Shown here piece by piece: positions 1 to 8,382 of a stretch of DNA of 64,000 bases. The DNA is taken from contig NZ_BAABHD010000032.1 in the NCBI RefSeq assembly GCF_039541915.1, positions 1 through 64,000 of the forward strand, given 5' to 3'. The position numbers were made by a program, and so were the translations under genes. Each line of letters starts with the position of its first letter. The first letter of the stretch is position 1. The notes beneath the pieces were generated by a model that did no database searches, was not told the DNA's origin, and saw nothing but the letters and a program-made list of their open reading frames with translations. Origin of the DNA: Nibrella saemangeumensis. Its GTDB lineage: Bacteria > Bacteroidota > Bacteroidia > Cytophagales > Spirosomataceae.

Positions 1-46
1 CCGATGGTACTGCCTTCACCGGTGGGAGAGTAGGTAGCTGCCACCT
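1..46 (+). rRNA. rrf: 5S ribosomal RNA, 3' part (5' end outside window)
   Basis: The first bases read like the last third of a bacterial 5S rRNA: the GCCGATGGTACTGC arm, then GGTGGGAGAGTAGGT and GCTGCCA closing the molecule. An intrinsic terminator follows within 20 bases, as expected at the end of an rRNA operon. The exact 3' end is uncertain by a few bases because the pairing 5' end lies outside the window. Confidence 0.88.
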
Positions 47-60
47 CATCTATTTACAAC

Positions 61-98
61 CAAGAGCCGATCCTCACCGATCGGCTCTTGCTGTTTTT
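61..98 (+). terminator. Intrinsic terminator of the rRNA operon
   Basis: A perfect 11-bp stem (61-71 with 80-90) closes an 8-nt loop and is followed by a run of five T at 94-98. It sits directly after the 5S rRNA end. Confidence 0.9.
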
Positions 99-140
99 AG
101 CCGGTCTATAGTGAGAGGATACTGCTTTCAAATAAGGTTT

Positions 141-1193
141 CTATGGTTTAAGTGCCCGGATTAATCCATAGTCCAACTGCGTAGAGATATTTTCTGTTGT
201 AGCAACAAGACCCGCTTCTGTAAACCATTGCCTATACTCCCTCCGGCTGTACGCCCTACCTTTGGTAACCCAGAATAGTTGAGCGGAATAGTCTGTAACT
301 GCCTGTGGTCCATCCAGCGCATCGTTCAGAAAAGCATCGTGTACCCATAGTTCTCCCCCGGGTTTCAAGGTATTAGCAAAGCGCTGGGCCAGGAGTCGGC
401 AGGTTTCAGTTGGCCAGTCGTGAAAAAGACTGGCTGCCAGAATCAGGTTCGCTTCTGGAAGTTCGTCGGTCAGCATATCGCCGGGAAGCAGAGTAACGCG
501 CCCTGGAACGGTGTCTGCTCCGGAGCGATTGCTGCGCGAGAACGTATCAAGGCACTCTGCCGCGACTGTTAACACCTGTGGACGATCCAATACCGTGGCG
601 GTGGCTTCGGGATTTGCTAATAGCCACTCGTACGTGAAAAAGCCTGAGCCACCAGCGATGTCCAGCAGGTGGCCATTGTGCCTTGGTAGTTTATGGGCAA
701 CAATAGGTGCTAAAAGCTGGGCTCGACCGGCTAAAGCAAGTGTCAGGCTTCGGGAGGTTTCCGGATCATCCATAGGTGATGGACCTTCCCCTTCTTTTAT
801 GTATGCAATACCTGTTGGCGTTTTAAGCGGACCATCATTTTTTAACCGCTCTACCATTTCCAGCACAGCAGGATCACTCTTTTCAAGGCCGACATACGCA
901 GCCAGGTTAGGATTTGCACGATAGGTTAAACAGGTTCCCAGATCCGTTAGTTGCAACTGGTTGGCTCTGTTGAACGCTAGCATACCCATTGCGCAAAGTG
1001 CCGGGAAAAGAACCATGGCTGGCCGCTCCTTCAATCCAAGTCGTGTTTGTAAGTCTTCTATGGAAAGCGGACTAGTGGCCAACTCTTCAAATACATAGAG
1101 GTGGTGAACGGCGGCAATGAGTAAACGAGAACTGTACATAGCCCGCAAGTGACGGGTGATTGGAGCCAGATCTGGATGAGTGGGTAAAGACAT
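141..1193 (-). CDS. SAM-dependent O-methyltransferase (acetylserotonin/caffeate-OMT-like)
   Basis: This is predicted to transfer a methyl group from SAM to a hydroxyl of a small molecule; the substrate is unknown. Residues 15-100 look like the helical winged dimerisation domain of this class. The Rossmann part carries motif I, LLDIAGGSGFF (about 176-186), an acidic GDM (238-240), and LFHDWP (256-261), where His258 matches the catalytic base of plant-type OMTs. KPGGELWVHD (about 277-286) is the usual post-II motif. The length of 350 aa is normal. It is a single gene pointing towards the rRNA operon end, with no pathway partner next to it. Confidence 0.85.
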   Translation of the reverse strand: MSLPTHPDLAPITRHLRAMYSSRLLIAAVHHLYVFEELATSPLSIEDLQTRLGLKERPAMVLFPALCAMGMLAFNRANQLQLTDLGTCLTYRANPNLAAYVGLEKSDPAVLEMVERLKNDGPLKTPTGIAYIKEGEGPSPMDDPETSRSLTLALAGRAQLLAPIVAHKLPRHNGHLLDIAGGSGFFTYEWLLANPEATATVLDRPQVLTVAAECLDTFSRSNRSGADTVPGRVTLLPGDMLTDELPEANLILAASLFHDWPTETCRLLAQRFANTLKPGGELWVHDAFLNDALDGPQAVTDYSAQLFWVTKGRAYSRREYRQWFTEAGLVATTENISTQLDYGLIRALKP

Positions 1194-1252
1194 AGTTTAG
1201 TAAGTTGGCAGTTCTCTGCAGGCAGAAAGCATACAGGATGTATAGGCCGGTT

Positions 1253-1292
1253 TGTAATAAAATAAGAAGCCCGCTTTTGCAGGCTTCTTATT
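1253..1292 (-). terminator. Intrinsic terminator of the 1359-2018 gene
   Basis: An 11-bp stem (1261-1271 with 1282-1292) surrounds a GC-TTTT-GC loop. Read on the minus strand it is followed by TTATTA, and it lies 67 bases after the stop at 1359. Confidence 0.7.
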
Positions 1293-1358
1293 GAAGTTTT
1301 CTATTTTCTGATGAACCACTCCCGGTACCAGTGTCGGCCTACTGAGAACGGCTGATGC

Positions 1359-2018
1359 CTATTTACTCTTCTTCTGGGCCTGGTTGCCATTCCAACTGAC
1401 TTTAAATGTACCTCCGGTCAGCGTAATCTCATCCGTTTTATTGGTCTTTTTGCAGTTGTCGTGTTCGTGTGGATCGCCTTTGACCAACATACCACCGCCG
1501 GCGGCCGTAATCGCTTTTTCTTCGAGGTTATTCTGAATACCCAATCCCGTCAATACGGCCGAGGCCCGCTTCTGGTAGTAAACGCCTTTTAGCTTAGCTT
1601 CGAAAGTGCCTTCAATTGAGGTATCGGTAACTTTGGTGATGGTTACCGTTCCTTCATTTGACTCACCGTCGTGAAAACCCATACCTAGTTTACCGGTTTC
1701 TTCGGTGTAGTCGACCAGGGCGACCATGCCGGTCGACCGAAGTTTACTCTCCATATCAGCCTCACGGACAATCTGGTAAGTACCGGGTTTCAGATTATCG
1801 GTATATACAAAACGAACCCAGGTCTGGATGTCTGGATTAACCGACATGCCGGCAATGGCGATATAGTTTAAGCCTAAAGGCAGTACTAGCCGTTGAGCTT
1901 TGCCTTTCCATTCCTTGCCGTTTACTTTTACCGCAAAAGTGTTCACACCATCATCTGTCTGGGCCAAAGCCGGCAGGCTCAAACATAAGGTTAAGGCGAA
2001 ATAAATTAATTTTTTCAT
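1359..2018 (-). CDS. Secreted protein of unknown function (DUF6252-like)
   Basis: I do not recognise a function. The first 19 residues form a Sec signal peptide ending ALA-QT, so the protein is exported to the periplasm or surface. The mature part of about 200 aa is rich in Thr, Gly and Lys and alternates short beta-type segments (FAVKVNGKEWKGKA, then a GTYQIV turn), which resembles the DUF6252 type of small beta-sandwich proteins in Bacteroidota. The C-terminus has a His/Asp/Cys patch (HEHDNC) followed by a final beta segment. It stands alone between two divergently or tail-placed genes, with its own terminator downstream. Confidence 0.7.
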   Translation of the reverse strand: MKKLIYFALTLCLSLPALAQTDDGVNTFAVKVNGKEWKGKAQRLVLPLGLNYIAIAGMSVNPDIQTWVRFVYTDNLKPGTYQIVREADMESKLRSTGMVALVDYTEETGKLGMGFHDGESNEGTVTITKVTDTSIEGTFEAKLKGVYYQKRASAVLTGLGIQNNLEEKAITAAGGGMLVKGDPHEHDNCKKTNKTDEITLTGGTFKVSWNGNQAQKKSK

Positions 2019-2177
2019 ACTATCTGGTTAATAGAGTTGCTTCTTGCCTGTAAAGATAGACAGTCAGGTCAGTAATCGGGCAACCGTTTACGAACTCCTT
2101 GGCGGGGGCAGAAACTTTAGCCTATTCAGGAGCAGGAGTACACTTTACGTTTTATCTTTACCTCTTCACCCTCAACC

Positions 2178-3524
2178 ATGAAAAAGAGAACGTTTATCAA
2201 ACTATCCTCAGCGGTGATCGCTAGCCCGGTGCTTTCACCCCTGCTGACCTGGGCAGGCGAAACAAAGCTAAAGAACTGGGCGGGAAATTATACGTATAGC
2301 ACCGATTGTTTGCATCGGCCCTCCTCCGCAGCTCAGGTGCAGGCGCTGGTTAAGAAGTTGGACAGCCTTCGGGTATTGGGCACCCGTCATTGCTTCAATG
2401 GTATTGCCGACAGCACGCAGAACCTCGTCTCGCCAATACCGATGGAAGCGGCTATTGCCATAGACGCCCCGGCCCGTACAGTGACCGTTGATGCCGGATT
2501 AAAGTACGGACAACTGGCTCCCTATCTGCACAAGAACGGGTTTGCCCTGCACAACCTGGCTTCGCTGCCGCATATCTCCATCGCCGGTGCCTGTGCCACG
2601 GCAACGCACGGGTCAGGTATGAAAAACGGAAATCTGGCTACGGCGGTATCGGCACTGGAGATGATAACGGCAGGTGGCGACGTGGTAAGACTCTCCCGGA
2701 AGAAAGACGGCGACACGTTCCGGGGAGCCGTAGTCGGCCTGGGTACGCTGGGAGTAGTCACTAAGGTTACCCTTGACCTGCAGCCGACGTATATGATGAA
2801 GCAGTATGTATACGAGAACTTACCGCTTAGTCAGCTAAAGGAGCATTTTAACGCTATAATGGCGAGTGGCTACAGCGTCAGCCTCTTTACCGACTGGCAG
2901 AAGCAGCGGATCAACGAAGTCTGGATTAAAAGCCGGCTGGAAGCCAGTTCTGCCTTCCAGCCAAATGCTGACTTTTATGGAGCGATGCATGCGACAAAGA
3001 ACCTGCATCCCATCGCTGAACTATCGGCTGAGAACTGCACCGAACAGATGGGGGTGACTGGACCGTGGTATGAGCGGCTGCCGCACTTCCGAATGGGGTT
3101 CACCCCCAGCAGCGGTAAAGAGTTGCAGTCCGAATATTTTGTGCCCCGGCAGCACGCCGTCGAGGCTATTCTGGCGGTAGAGCGGCTGCGTAACCAGGTG
3201 AGTCCGCATCTGATGATTTCGGAGGTACGCAGCATTGCCGCCGATGAGCTTTGGATGAGTCCGTGTTATAAACAACCGAGCATTGCGCTGCATTTTACCT
3301 GGAAGCAGGATTGGCCATCCGTTAGCAAGGTGTTGCCTCTGATTGAAAAAGAGCTGGCAGCCTACCAGGCCCGGCCGCATTGGGGAAAGCTTTTTACTAT
3401 GGCGCCGGCCAAACTTCAGTCGCTCTATGAAAAGCTCCACGACTTTAAACAGCTGGCTAAGCAATACGATCCTAAGGGCAAGCTTCGCAATGAATTTATT
3501 GCCCGGAATCTGTATGGCAATTAA
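2178..3524 (+). CDS. FAD-dependent alditol oxidase-like protein (exported)
   Basis: The protein is related to alditol/xylitol oxidases of the VAO/PCMH flavoprotein family, which oxidise polyols with O2 and release H2O2. Residues 1-27 form an export signal (KKRTFIKLSSAV then a hydrophobic stretch). The FAD-binding half contains RVLGTRHCF with His71 at the place of the histidine that covalently holds FAD in AldO, and ISIAGACATATHGSG, the typical FAD pyrophosphate loop. The C-terminal half has SEVRSIAADELWMSP and HFTWKQDW, matching the AldO substrate domain, and ends with PHWGKLF-like residues. Length 448 aa fits. The polyol substrate is not determined by the sequence. Confidence 0.85.
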   Translation: MKKRTFIKLSSAVIASPVLSPLLTWAGETKLKNWAGNYTYSTDCLHRPSSAAQVQALVKKLDSLRVLGTRHCFNGIADSTQNLVSPIPMEAAIAIDAPARTVTVDAGLKYGQLAPYLHKNGFALHNLASLPHISIAGACATATHGSGMKNGNLATAVSALEMITAGGDVVRLSRKKDGDTFRGAVVGLGTLGVVTKVTLDLQPTYMMKQYVYENLPLSQLKEHFNAIMASGYSVSLFTDWQKQRINEVWIKSRLEASSAFQPNADFYGAMHATKNLHPIAELSAENCTEQMGVTGPWYERLPHFRMGFTPSSGKELQSEYFVPRQHAVEAILAVERLRNQVSPHLMISEVRSIAADELWMSPCYKQPSIALHFTWKQDWPSVSKVLPLIEKELAAYQARPHWGKLFTMAPAKLQSLYEKLHDFKQLAKQYDPKGKLRNEFIARNLYGN

Positions 3525-3570
3525 GCTGGCTAATACCATTGGTCGTTTGGCGAAGTTACTGCCGCCAACA

Positions 3571-3596
3571 AAAAAGGCCGCGTGAACGGCCTTTTT
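3571..3596. terminator. Bidirectional terminator
   Basis: A perfect 10-bp stem (AAAAAGGCCG, 3571-3580, with 3587-3596) and 6-nt loop give a T-run on both strands. It separates the convergent alditol-oxidase-like and FKBP genes. Confidence 0.88.
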
Positions 3597-3607
3597 GCAA
3601 TTAAGCG

Positions 3608-4078
3608 TTAATGTTGATGACCGCCGGGTCCGTGTACGTGGCCGTGGGCGATTTCTTCCGCCGTGGCGTCGCGAACTTCTATGATTTCAACGTCAAAATT
3701 CAGTTCCTGACCAGCCAGCGGGTGGTTGGCATCGATAGTGACCTGCTCACCGCCGACCTGGGTGACGGTGACAATCTGGCCATGATTGGCCTGAAACTGC
3801 ATGCCGGGACGGACGTCCTGCGTGCCAAAGGCGCTGCGGGGAACCTCCTGCACCAGCTCGGGATCACGTTCACCGTAGCCTTTATCGGGAGATACTTTCA
3901 ATTCAAACTTATCGCCTTCTGTTTTGCCTTCGAGGCCTTCTTCCATGCCCGGAATCAGATTGCCTTCTCCGTGCAGATAGTAGAGCGGATCGCGCCCCTC
4001 ACTGGAGTCGAGTACGTTGCCGTCATTATCGCGAAGCGTGTAGTTGATGCCGGCTACTTTGTGTTTTGAGATTTGCAT
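3608..4078 (-). CDS. FKBP-type peptidyl-prolyl isomerase, SlyD-like
   Basis: This is predicted to catalyse prolyl cis-trans isomerisation and to act as a folding chaperone in the cytoplasm (no signal peptide). The order is an FKBP strand (VAGINYTLRDNDGNVLDSS), LIPGMEEGLEG, the IF (insert-in-flap) domain at about 70-120 with PDKGYGERDPEL, and a closing DFDVEIIEV-like strand. The C-terminal HGHVHGPGGHQH is a short His-rich metal-binding tail as in SlyD. I chose the ATG at 4078 because family members start at about this residue (MQISKHKV); a 26-aa extension to 4156 is open but has no family character. Confidence 0.9.
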   Translation of the reverse strand: MQISKHKVAGINYTLRDNDGNVLDSSEGRDPLYYLHGEGNLIPGMEEGLEGKTEGDKFELKVSPDKGYGERDPELVQEVPRSAFGTQDVRPGMQFQANHGQIVTVTQVGGEQVTIDANHPLAGQELNFDVEIIEVRDATAEEIAHGHVHGPGGHQH

Positions 4079-4296
4079 GGACTGTAATGGATTATGTCGA
4101 CAAAGGTTGTATAATCTGTAATGGTAAACAACTTTGCCGGGGGATGTGCTTACCAATATTGTTATGAACTGAGTATATGGCTTGGTCCCACACTCGTAAA
4201 AGGCAACAATACTTTACCTGAGGGGTTGGTACTTACAGGTGCCGCCGGATTGGGCAGCCGCCAGTGGATACTTACGTTCACGAATTGTAAATTGAT

Positions 4297-5280
4297 ATGA
4301 TAAACCGATTGTTTTTCCAGGTCACGACGGGCCTATGGCTGGCTACGCTGATTGCGGGCAGTCTGGCGCTGACCAGTTGCGAAAATACTACTGATGACGA
4401 TGCCAATATAAGTCCGCAGTATCAAACCGCAGCCGACTGGTTTGACGCCAGCACCAATACGACGGCGGGAAACTACTCTCTATTCAGCGCTTCACTAAGC
4501 CGGGCGGGCCTTACCGACTCGATCCGGAGAAACAATATAACCTTGTTTGTGCCTTCCGATGCGGCCTTCCGCCGGGCTGGGTATGCTGATGTCAATGCCA
4601 TTAATGCGGCACCTATTGCTACGTTGCAGCAGGTACTCCGGTACCATATGCTGCGGACTAACGTACCCCCGTCGGTGTTCGAAACGTCGGGTACGGCAAC
4701 CGTAACAACGGCAGGCAATGCCATGGCGTACATCAACCGGAACACGGCTACCAACCGGGTATATATCAATAATGCGCAACTCCTGGAGACACAGCTGCTC
4801 AGCAACGGAGGAACTCTGTATCTGATCGACCGGTTGCTTATGCCACCGGCCGGCAATCTGCTCCAGGTGGCGCAGACTAATCCAAACCTGAGTTTACTGG
4901 TAGCGGCTGTCAGACGGGGAGGGGCTGCGGTACTGAATGCGCTGTCGACATCGGCTAACCCGCTCACAGTTTTTGCGCCGACCAATGCCGCGTTTCAGGC
5001 GGCCGGCTATGCTGATACAACGGCGATTAACCGGGCCGATGCGGCAACCTTACAAAACATACTGACGTATCATGTGGTGAACGGCCGGGTATTTTCGCCT
5101 TTCTACACAACCGGGAGGGTAACAACCCTGCAGGGAGGAACGGCCGCCGTTACAGTCAGTGGCAATGCCGTCACTATCCTGGGTAGTGGCAACGGGACGT
5201 CAGCCGCAAATGTAACGCAGCCTGATATGATGGCTACCAACGGGGTGATTCATGTAATCGACCGGGTATTGCTGCCGTAG
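4297..5280 (+). CDS. Lipoprotein with two fasciclin (FAS1) domains
   Basis: The signal peptide ends in a lipobox (LALTSC), so the protein should be lipid-anchored, probably on the outer membrane. Two FAS1 adhesion domains follow, at about residues 45-185 and 190-327. Each has the H1-type motif (TLFVPSDAAFRRAG and TVFAPTNAAFQAAG), the YH box (LRYHMLR and LTYHVVN) and a final xVIHVIDRVLLP-type strand. FAS1 domains mediate protein-protein or glycan adhesion. It is monocistronic, convergent with the downstream antiporter gene. Confidence 0.92.
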   Translation: MINRLFFQVTTGLWLATLIAGSLALTSCENTTDDDANISPQYQTAADWFDASTNTTAGNYSLFSASLSRAGLTDSIRRNNITLFVPSDAAFRRAGYADVNAINAAPIATLQQVLRYHMLRTNVPPSVFETSGTATVTTAGNAMAYINRNTATNRVYINNAQLLETQLLSNGGTLYLIDRLLMPPAGNLLQVAQTNPNLSLLVAAVRRGGAAVLNALSTSANPLTVFAPTNAAFQAAGYADTTAINRADAATLQNILTYHVVNGRVFSPFYTTGRVTTLQGGTAAVTVSGNAVTILGSGNGTSAANVTQPDMMATNGVIHVIDRVLLP

Positions 5281-5315
5281 CAGATGAATAAACACAGGAA
5301 CCGGATCTGTTGACA

Positions 5316-7241
5316 TTAAGCGTTAACCGGACCAGTGGTTCCGTTCTCTGGTCGTATAAACATACCACGGTTAGCCTCTTCGCGCAGACTGTCCGGGTCC
5401 CAGCCTTCGTCAACTTCTTTGAGCCACCGGTTCGCTTCGTCTGAGCCGATGAGTTGTTCGAGTTCCTGAATACGCCGGCGGGCCGTCGAGAAGTACTGCT
5501 TGCGGTCGTGTCGGACGGCCGCCAGTTCAGTCAGGGCTTTGTCGTCGTGCTTAAGAAAGAGCCGGGCCGCCCGCTGGGAGTGATACGCCCGCATGCCCAG
5601 CAGTTTCATGGCATCGACGCCCAGGCGCAGGGAGGTGTCAATCGTTTCGCGATAAATATGCTCAACGCCTGACTCCATAAAATCATAAGCATCGTCGCGG
5701 TCATAAGCCCGGACCAGAATCTTGAGGTGCGGAAAGTGTTTCTGTACGGTTTCGACGAGGGCCTTTGATTTTTCCGGCGAACCAAGGGCAATGATAATGA
5801 GCTTGGCGTGTTCGGCCCCGGCCGAACGCAGCAGATCGTACCGGGAGGCATCGCCATAGTAGACTTTAAGCCCAATCTTCCGCAGCACATCAACCCGGTC
5901 GGAGTCAAAATCGAGTACCGTGGTACCAATCTTGTTGGCCCGCAGAAAGCGACCGACAATGTTACCAAACCGCCCGAAGCCTGCAATAATGACAGGGTGG
6001 TGTTCGTCTATATGATCTGCCTGCTTCCGGGGTGTTTCTTTGGTCCCGATCCGGGGTAGCAGCACCTTCTCGTTCAACAGAAAAGCCAGCGGAGTCAGCG
6101 CCATACTGATGGCTACGGCGGCTGTCATAAGGCTAACCAGTTCAGCGGGCAGAATGCCGTTTTGCAGGGCGAAAGACAACAGAACAAAGGCAAACTCGCC
6201 CACCTGGCAGAGGGCCAGGGCAAAGGTGAGGTTCTGGTCGGTGCTGAGTTTGAATCGTTTTCCCAGAATAGCCAGTATCGTGGCTTTTGCCAGCATCATA
6301 CCGCCAACGATAGCGGCAATGAGCCCCGGATTTGAGAGAATCAGGTCGAAGTTGATGGAAGCGCCGACAGATATAAAGAACAATCCGAGCAGCAGTCCTT
6401 TAAACGGGTCAATGTCGCTCTCCAGTTCGTGTTTGTATTCGCTGTTTGCCAGTACGACCCCGGCCACAAACGAGCCGAGGGCCGGACTAAGGCCTACCGT
6501 CTCCATCAGCAGTGCTACACCCACCACCAGCAGCAGGGCCGTGGCGATAAATACTTCCCGCAAGCCGGTGCGGGCAATGATCTGAAAGACGGGGCGCATA
6601 ACTACACGTCCCAGAAATACCACCGCCAGCACCGCAGCCAGCACCACCAGCATCCGCAGCCAGCCCGGCAGTCCCCCAACCAGCGAATCGTGCCCGTGAT
6701 CACCGGCAATCGTACTGACCGGGAACGTTGCCAGCAGTGGCAGCAGGGCCAGAATAGGAATCACGGCGATATCCTGAAACAGCAATACCGAAAACGTACT
6801 CTGCCCGGTTGAGGTTTGCATCAGGCCTTTTTCGTTCATGGTCTGCAGCACAATCGCCGTCGAGGACATGGACAGAATCATCCCTAGCGCCAGTGCCGGT
6901 TGCCAGGCCAGACCGGCCAGGATACCTAATCCGCCGATCAGCAGGGCGGTGAGCAGAACCTGCAGGCCGCCCAGACCGAGAATAGGTATCCGTAATTTCC
7001 AGAGCAGTTCAGGTTCCAGTTCAAGACCGATCAGGAACAGCATAATGACCACGCCAAATTCGGCAAAGTGCATAATATCCTGGCCTTCGGCCCCAACCAG
7101 CCCCAGTACGGCCGGACCGATAGCCACCCCCGCCAGCAGGTATCCCAGCACGGAGCCGAGTCCCAGTCGTTTGGCCAGGGGAACAAAGAGTACGCCTGAG
7201 GCCAGGTAAATAATGGCCTGAATTAGAACGGTGCGGCTCAT
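5316..7241 (-). CDS. KefB/KefC-like monovalent cation:proton antiporter (CPA2) with RCK domain
   Basis: This inner-membrane protein is predicted to exchange K+ (or Na+) for H+. Residues 1-385 form the CPA2 Na+/H+ exchanger fold with about 12 membrane segments; the conserved LFLIGLELEP and GSFVAGVVLANSEYKHELE stretches are present. Residues about 408-530 are a cytoplasmic RCK/TrkA-N Rossmann domain starting HPVIIAGFGRFG (GxGxxG nucleotide site). The domain order is that of E. coli KefB/KefC, which are glutathione-gated K+ efflux systems. The upstream KefG-like gene overlaps its start by 4 bases, so the two are translationally coupled. Glutathione gating is inferred from the family, not shown. 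Confidence 0.92.
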   Translation of the reverse strand: MSRTVLIQAIIYLASGVLFVPLAKRLGLGSVLGYLLAGVAIGPAVLGLVGAEGQDIMHFAEFGVVIMLFLIGLELEPELLWKLRIPILGLGGLQVLLTALLIGGLGILAGLAWQPALALGMILSMSSTAIVLQTMNEKGLMQTSTGQSTFSVLLFQDIAVIPILALLPLLATFPVSTIAGDHGHDSLVGGLPGWLRMLVVLAAVLAVVFLGRVVMRPVFQIIARTGLREVFIATALLLVVGVALLMETVGLSPALGSFVAGVVLANSEYKHELESDIDPFKGLLLGLFFISVGASINFDLILSNPGLIAAIVGGMMLAKATILAILGKRFKLSTDQNLTFALALCQVGEFAFVLLSFALQNGILPAELVSLMTAAVAISMALTPLAFLLNEKVLLPRIGTKETPRKQADHIDEHHPVIIAGFGRFGNIVGRFLRANKIGTTVLDFDSDRVDVLRKIGLKVYYGDASRYDLLRSAGAEHAKLIIIALGSPEKSKALVETVQKHFPHLKILVRAYDRDDAYDFMESGVEHIYRETIDTSLRLGVDAMKLLGMRAYHSQRAARLFLKHDDKALTELAAVRHDRKQYFSTARRRIQELEQLIGSDEANRWLKEVDEGWDPDSLREEANRGMFIRPENGTTGPVNA

Positions 7242-7840
7242 AACGGCTGATTAAGTGGGATAAGGTCGTTGAGATTTTCCAGATTTTTCACGGCGTTAAT
7301 ATCGAACTGGCCACTGGCCAGCATTTCCAGAAACTGCTGATACCGGCTTACGTGGTGCCGGATCATTTCGTCAGTCAGCCGGTGTGTACCGGAGATGATA
7401 AACGGCGGAAGGTAGGTCATTTTGCACAGGTTGGCAGTCTGGTCAAACGGGGCCAGAAACTGGCGGATGGTAAAGCGGTTAAAGCTGCCTTCCCGGTACG
7501 CTTCGTGGCGGCCGCCGACCGTGACGGCATTCATCATTTTCTTGCCGGTAAGGGCTACGCCCTCCCGGCCGTAGGCCCATCCATGCTCCAGCACAAGATC
7601 CTCCCATTGTTTGATAATGGCCGGGGAACTATACCAGTAAAACGGGTGCTGCAGAATAACGTACTCGTGGTCCAGCAACAACTGCTGCTCCCGGTCAATA
7701 TCAATATCAAAATCAGGGTAGTTTTCGTAGAGATCATTAATGGTGACAAAGTCGAGTGTTTTGAGCATCGACAGAATCAACCGATTGACGCGGGATTTCT
7801 CCAGGGCCGGATGTGCAAACTGGATTAGCAGGCGAGTCAT
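7238..7840 (-). CDS. KefG-like NAD(P)H quinone oxidoreductase, antiporter ancillary subunit
   Basis: This is a flavodoxin-fold FMN protein of the KefF/KefG/MdaB group. It starts RLLIQFAHPALEKSRVN (phosphate-binding loop), has VILQHPFYWYSSPAIIKQW at about 60-80, and GREGVALTGKKMMNAVTVGG at about 105-125, all typical of the family. In E. coli such proteins bind to and are needed for full activity of KefB/KefC and reduce quinones. Its stop overlaps the antiporter start (ATGA at 7238-7241), which supports a two-subunit system. Length 200 aa is close to the usual 180-200. Confidence 0.9.
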   Translation of the reverse strand: MTRLLIQFAHPALEKSRVNRLILSMLKTLDFVTINDLYENYPDFDIDIDREQQLLLDHEYVILQHPFYWYSSPAIIKQWEDLVLEHGWAYGREGVALTGKKMMNAVTVGGRHEAYREGSFNRFTIRQFLAPFDQTANLCKMTYLPPFIISGTHRLTDEMIRHHVSRYQQFLEMLASGQFDINAVKNLENLNDLIPLNQPL

Positions 7841-8382
7841 GCGGGATATGGTAACGGTGCCGGATTAAATAAAATTATCTGGCAAGATAAGGAAATAAGC
7901 CGAATTGTTGAACAGGGGAACGCCTGGTCCTGCTGCATGTAGCGTCACTGCCAGACTGGGGTACGGGCTTGGTAGTCTTGACAGAAAACGCTAAGTTTGT
8001 TTAGAGGCATGAAAGGAGACCCGCTGCACATACGACAGGGAAGGCACCAAACGGGCCGGATGGCTGGCGGCCTTCCTTCTTGTGCTGTTGCCGATAGTTT
8101 TGGTTAAGGCGGAGCCGATAGCCGAGCGGAAAGGCAGGCATTCCGCCCCGTCAGGGCACAAATCCAACTGCTTTTCCGACGCGACTTTGTTCAGCGTCCG
8201 GACGAACACGCATGAGTTTCCATCGCCGGGCTTCCTGCCGGTCCTGCCAACGGCCCTGTGCCGGGCTTTTGCGCGGCAGGAGTCGCTGCCGCTTCGCCGT
8301 TATCGGGATCTCCCGCCAGGTCTTGAACTTGCGTTGACAGGCCTTGTTCTGTAGACTTGTTACCCTCAACCCGTTTGTCTGT
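7841..8382. other. 542-bp gap without a supported gene
   Basis: This gap separates the divergent KefG-like gene and the first twin antiporter. It contains open frames on both strands but none with convincing start and family character. The longest on the plus strand is 8013-8354, which lacks ATG and encodes a hydrophobic segment (GWLAAFLLVLLPIVLV) followed by an Arg/Pro-rich tail; on the minus strand there are frames at 7991-8209 and 8151-8459. It may be a decayed gene, a mobile remnant or a structured RNA region. The promoters of both flanking genes must also lie here. Confidence 0.5.
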
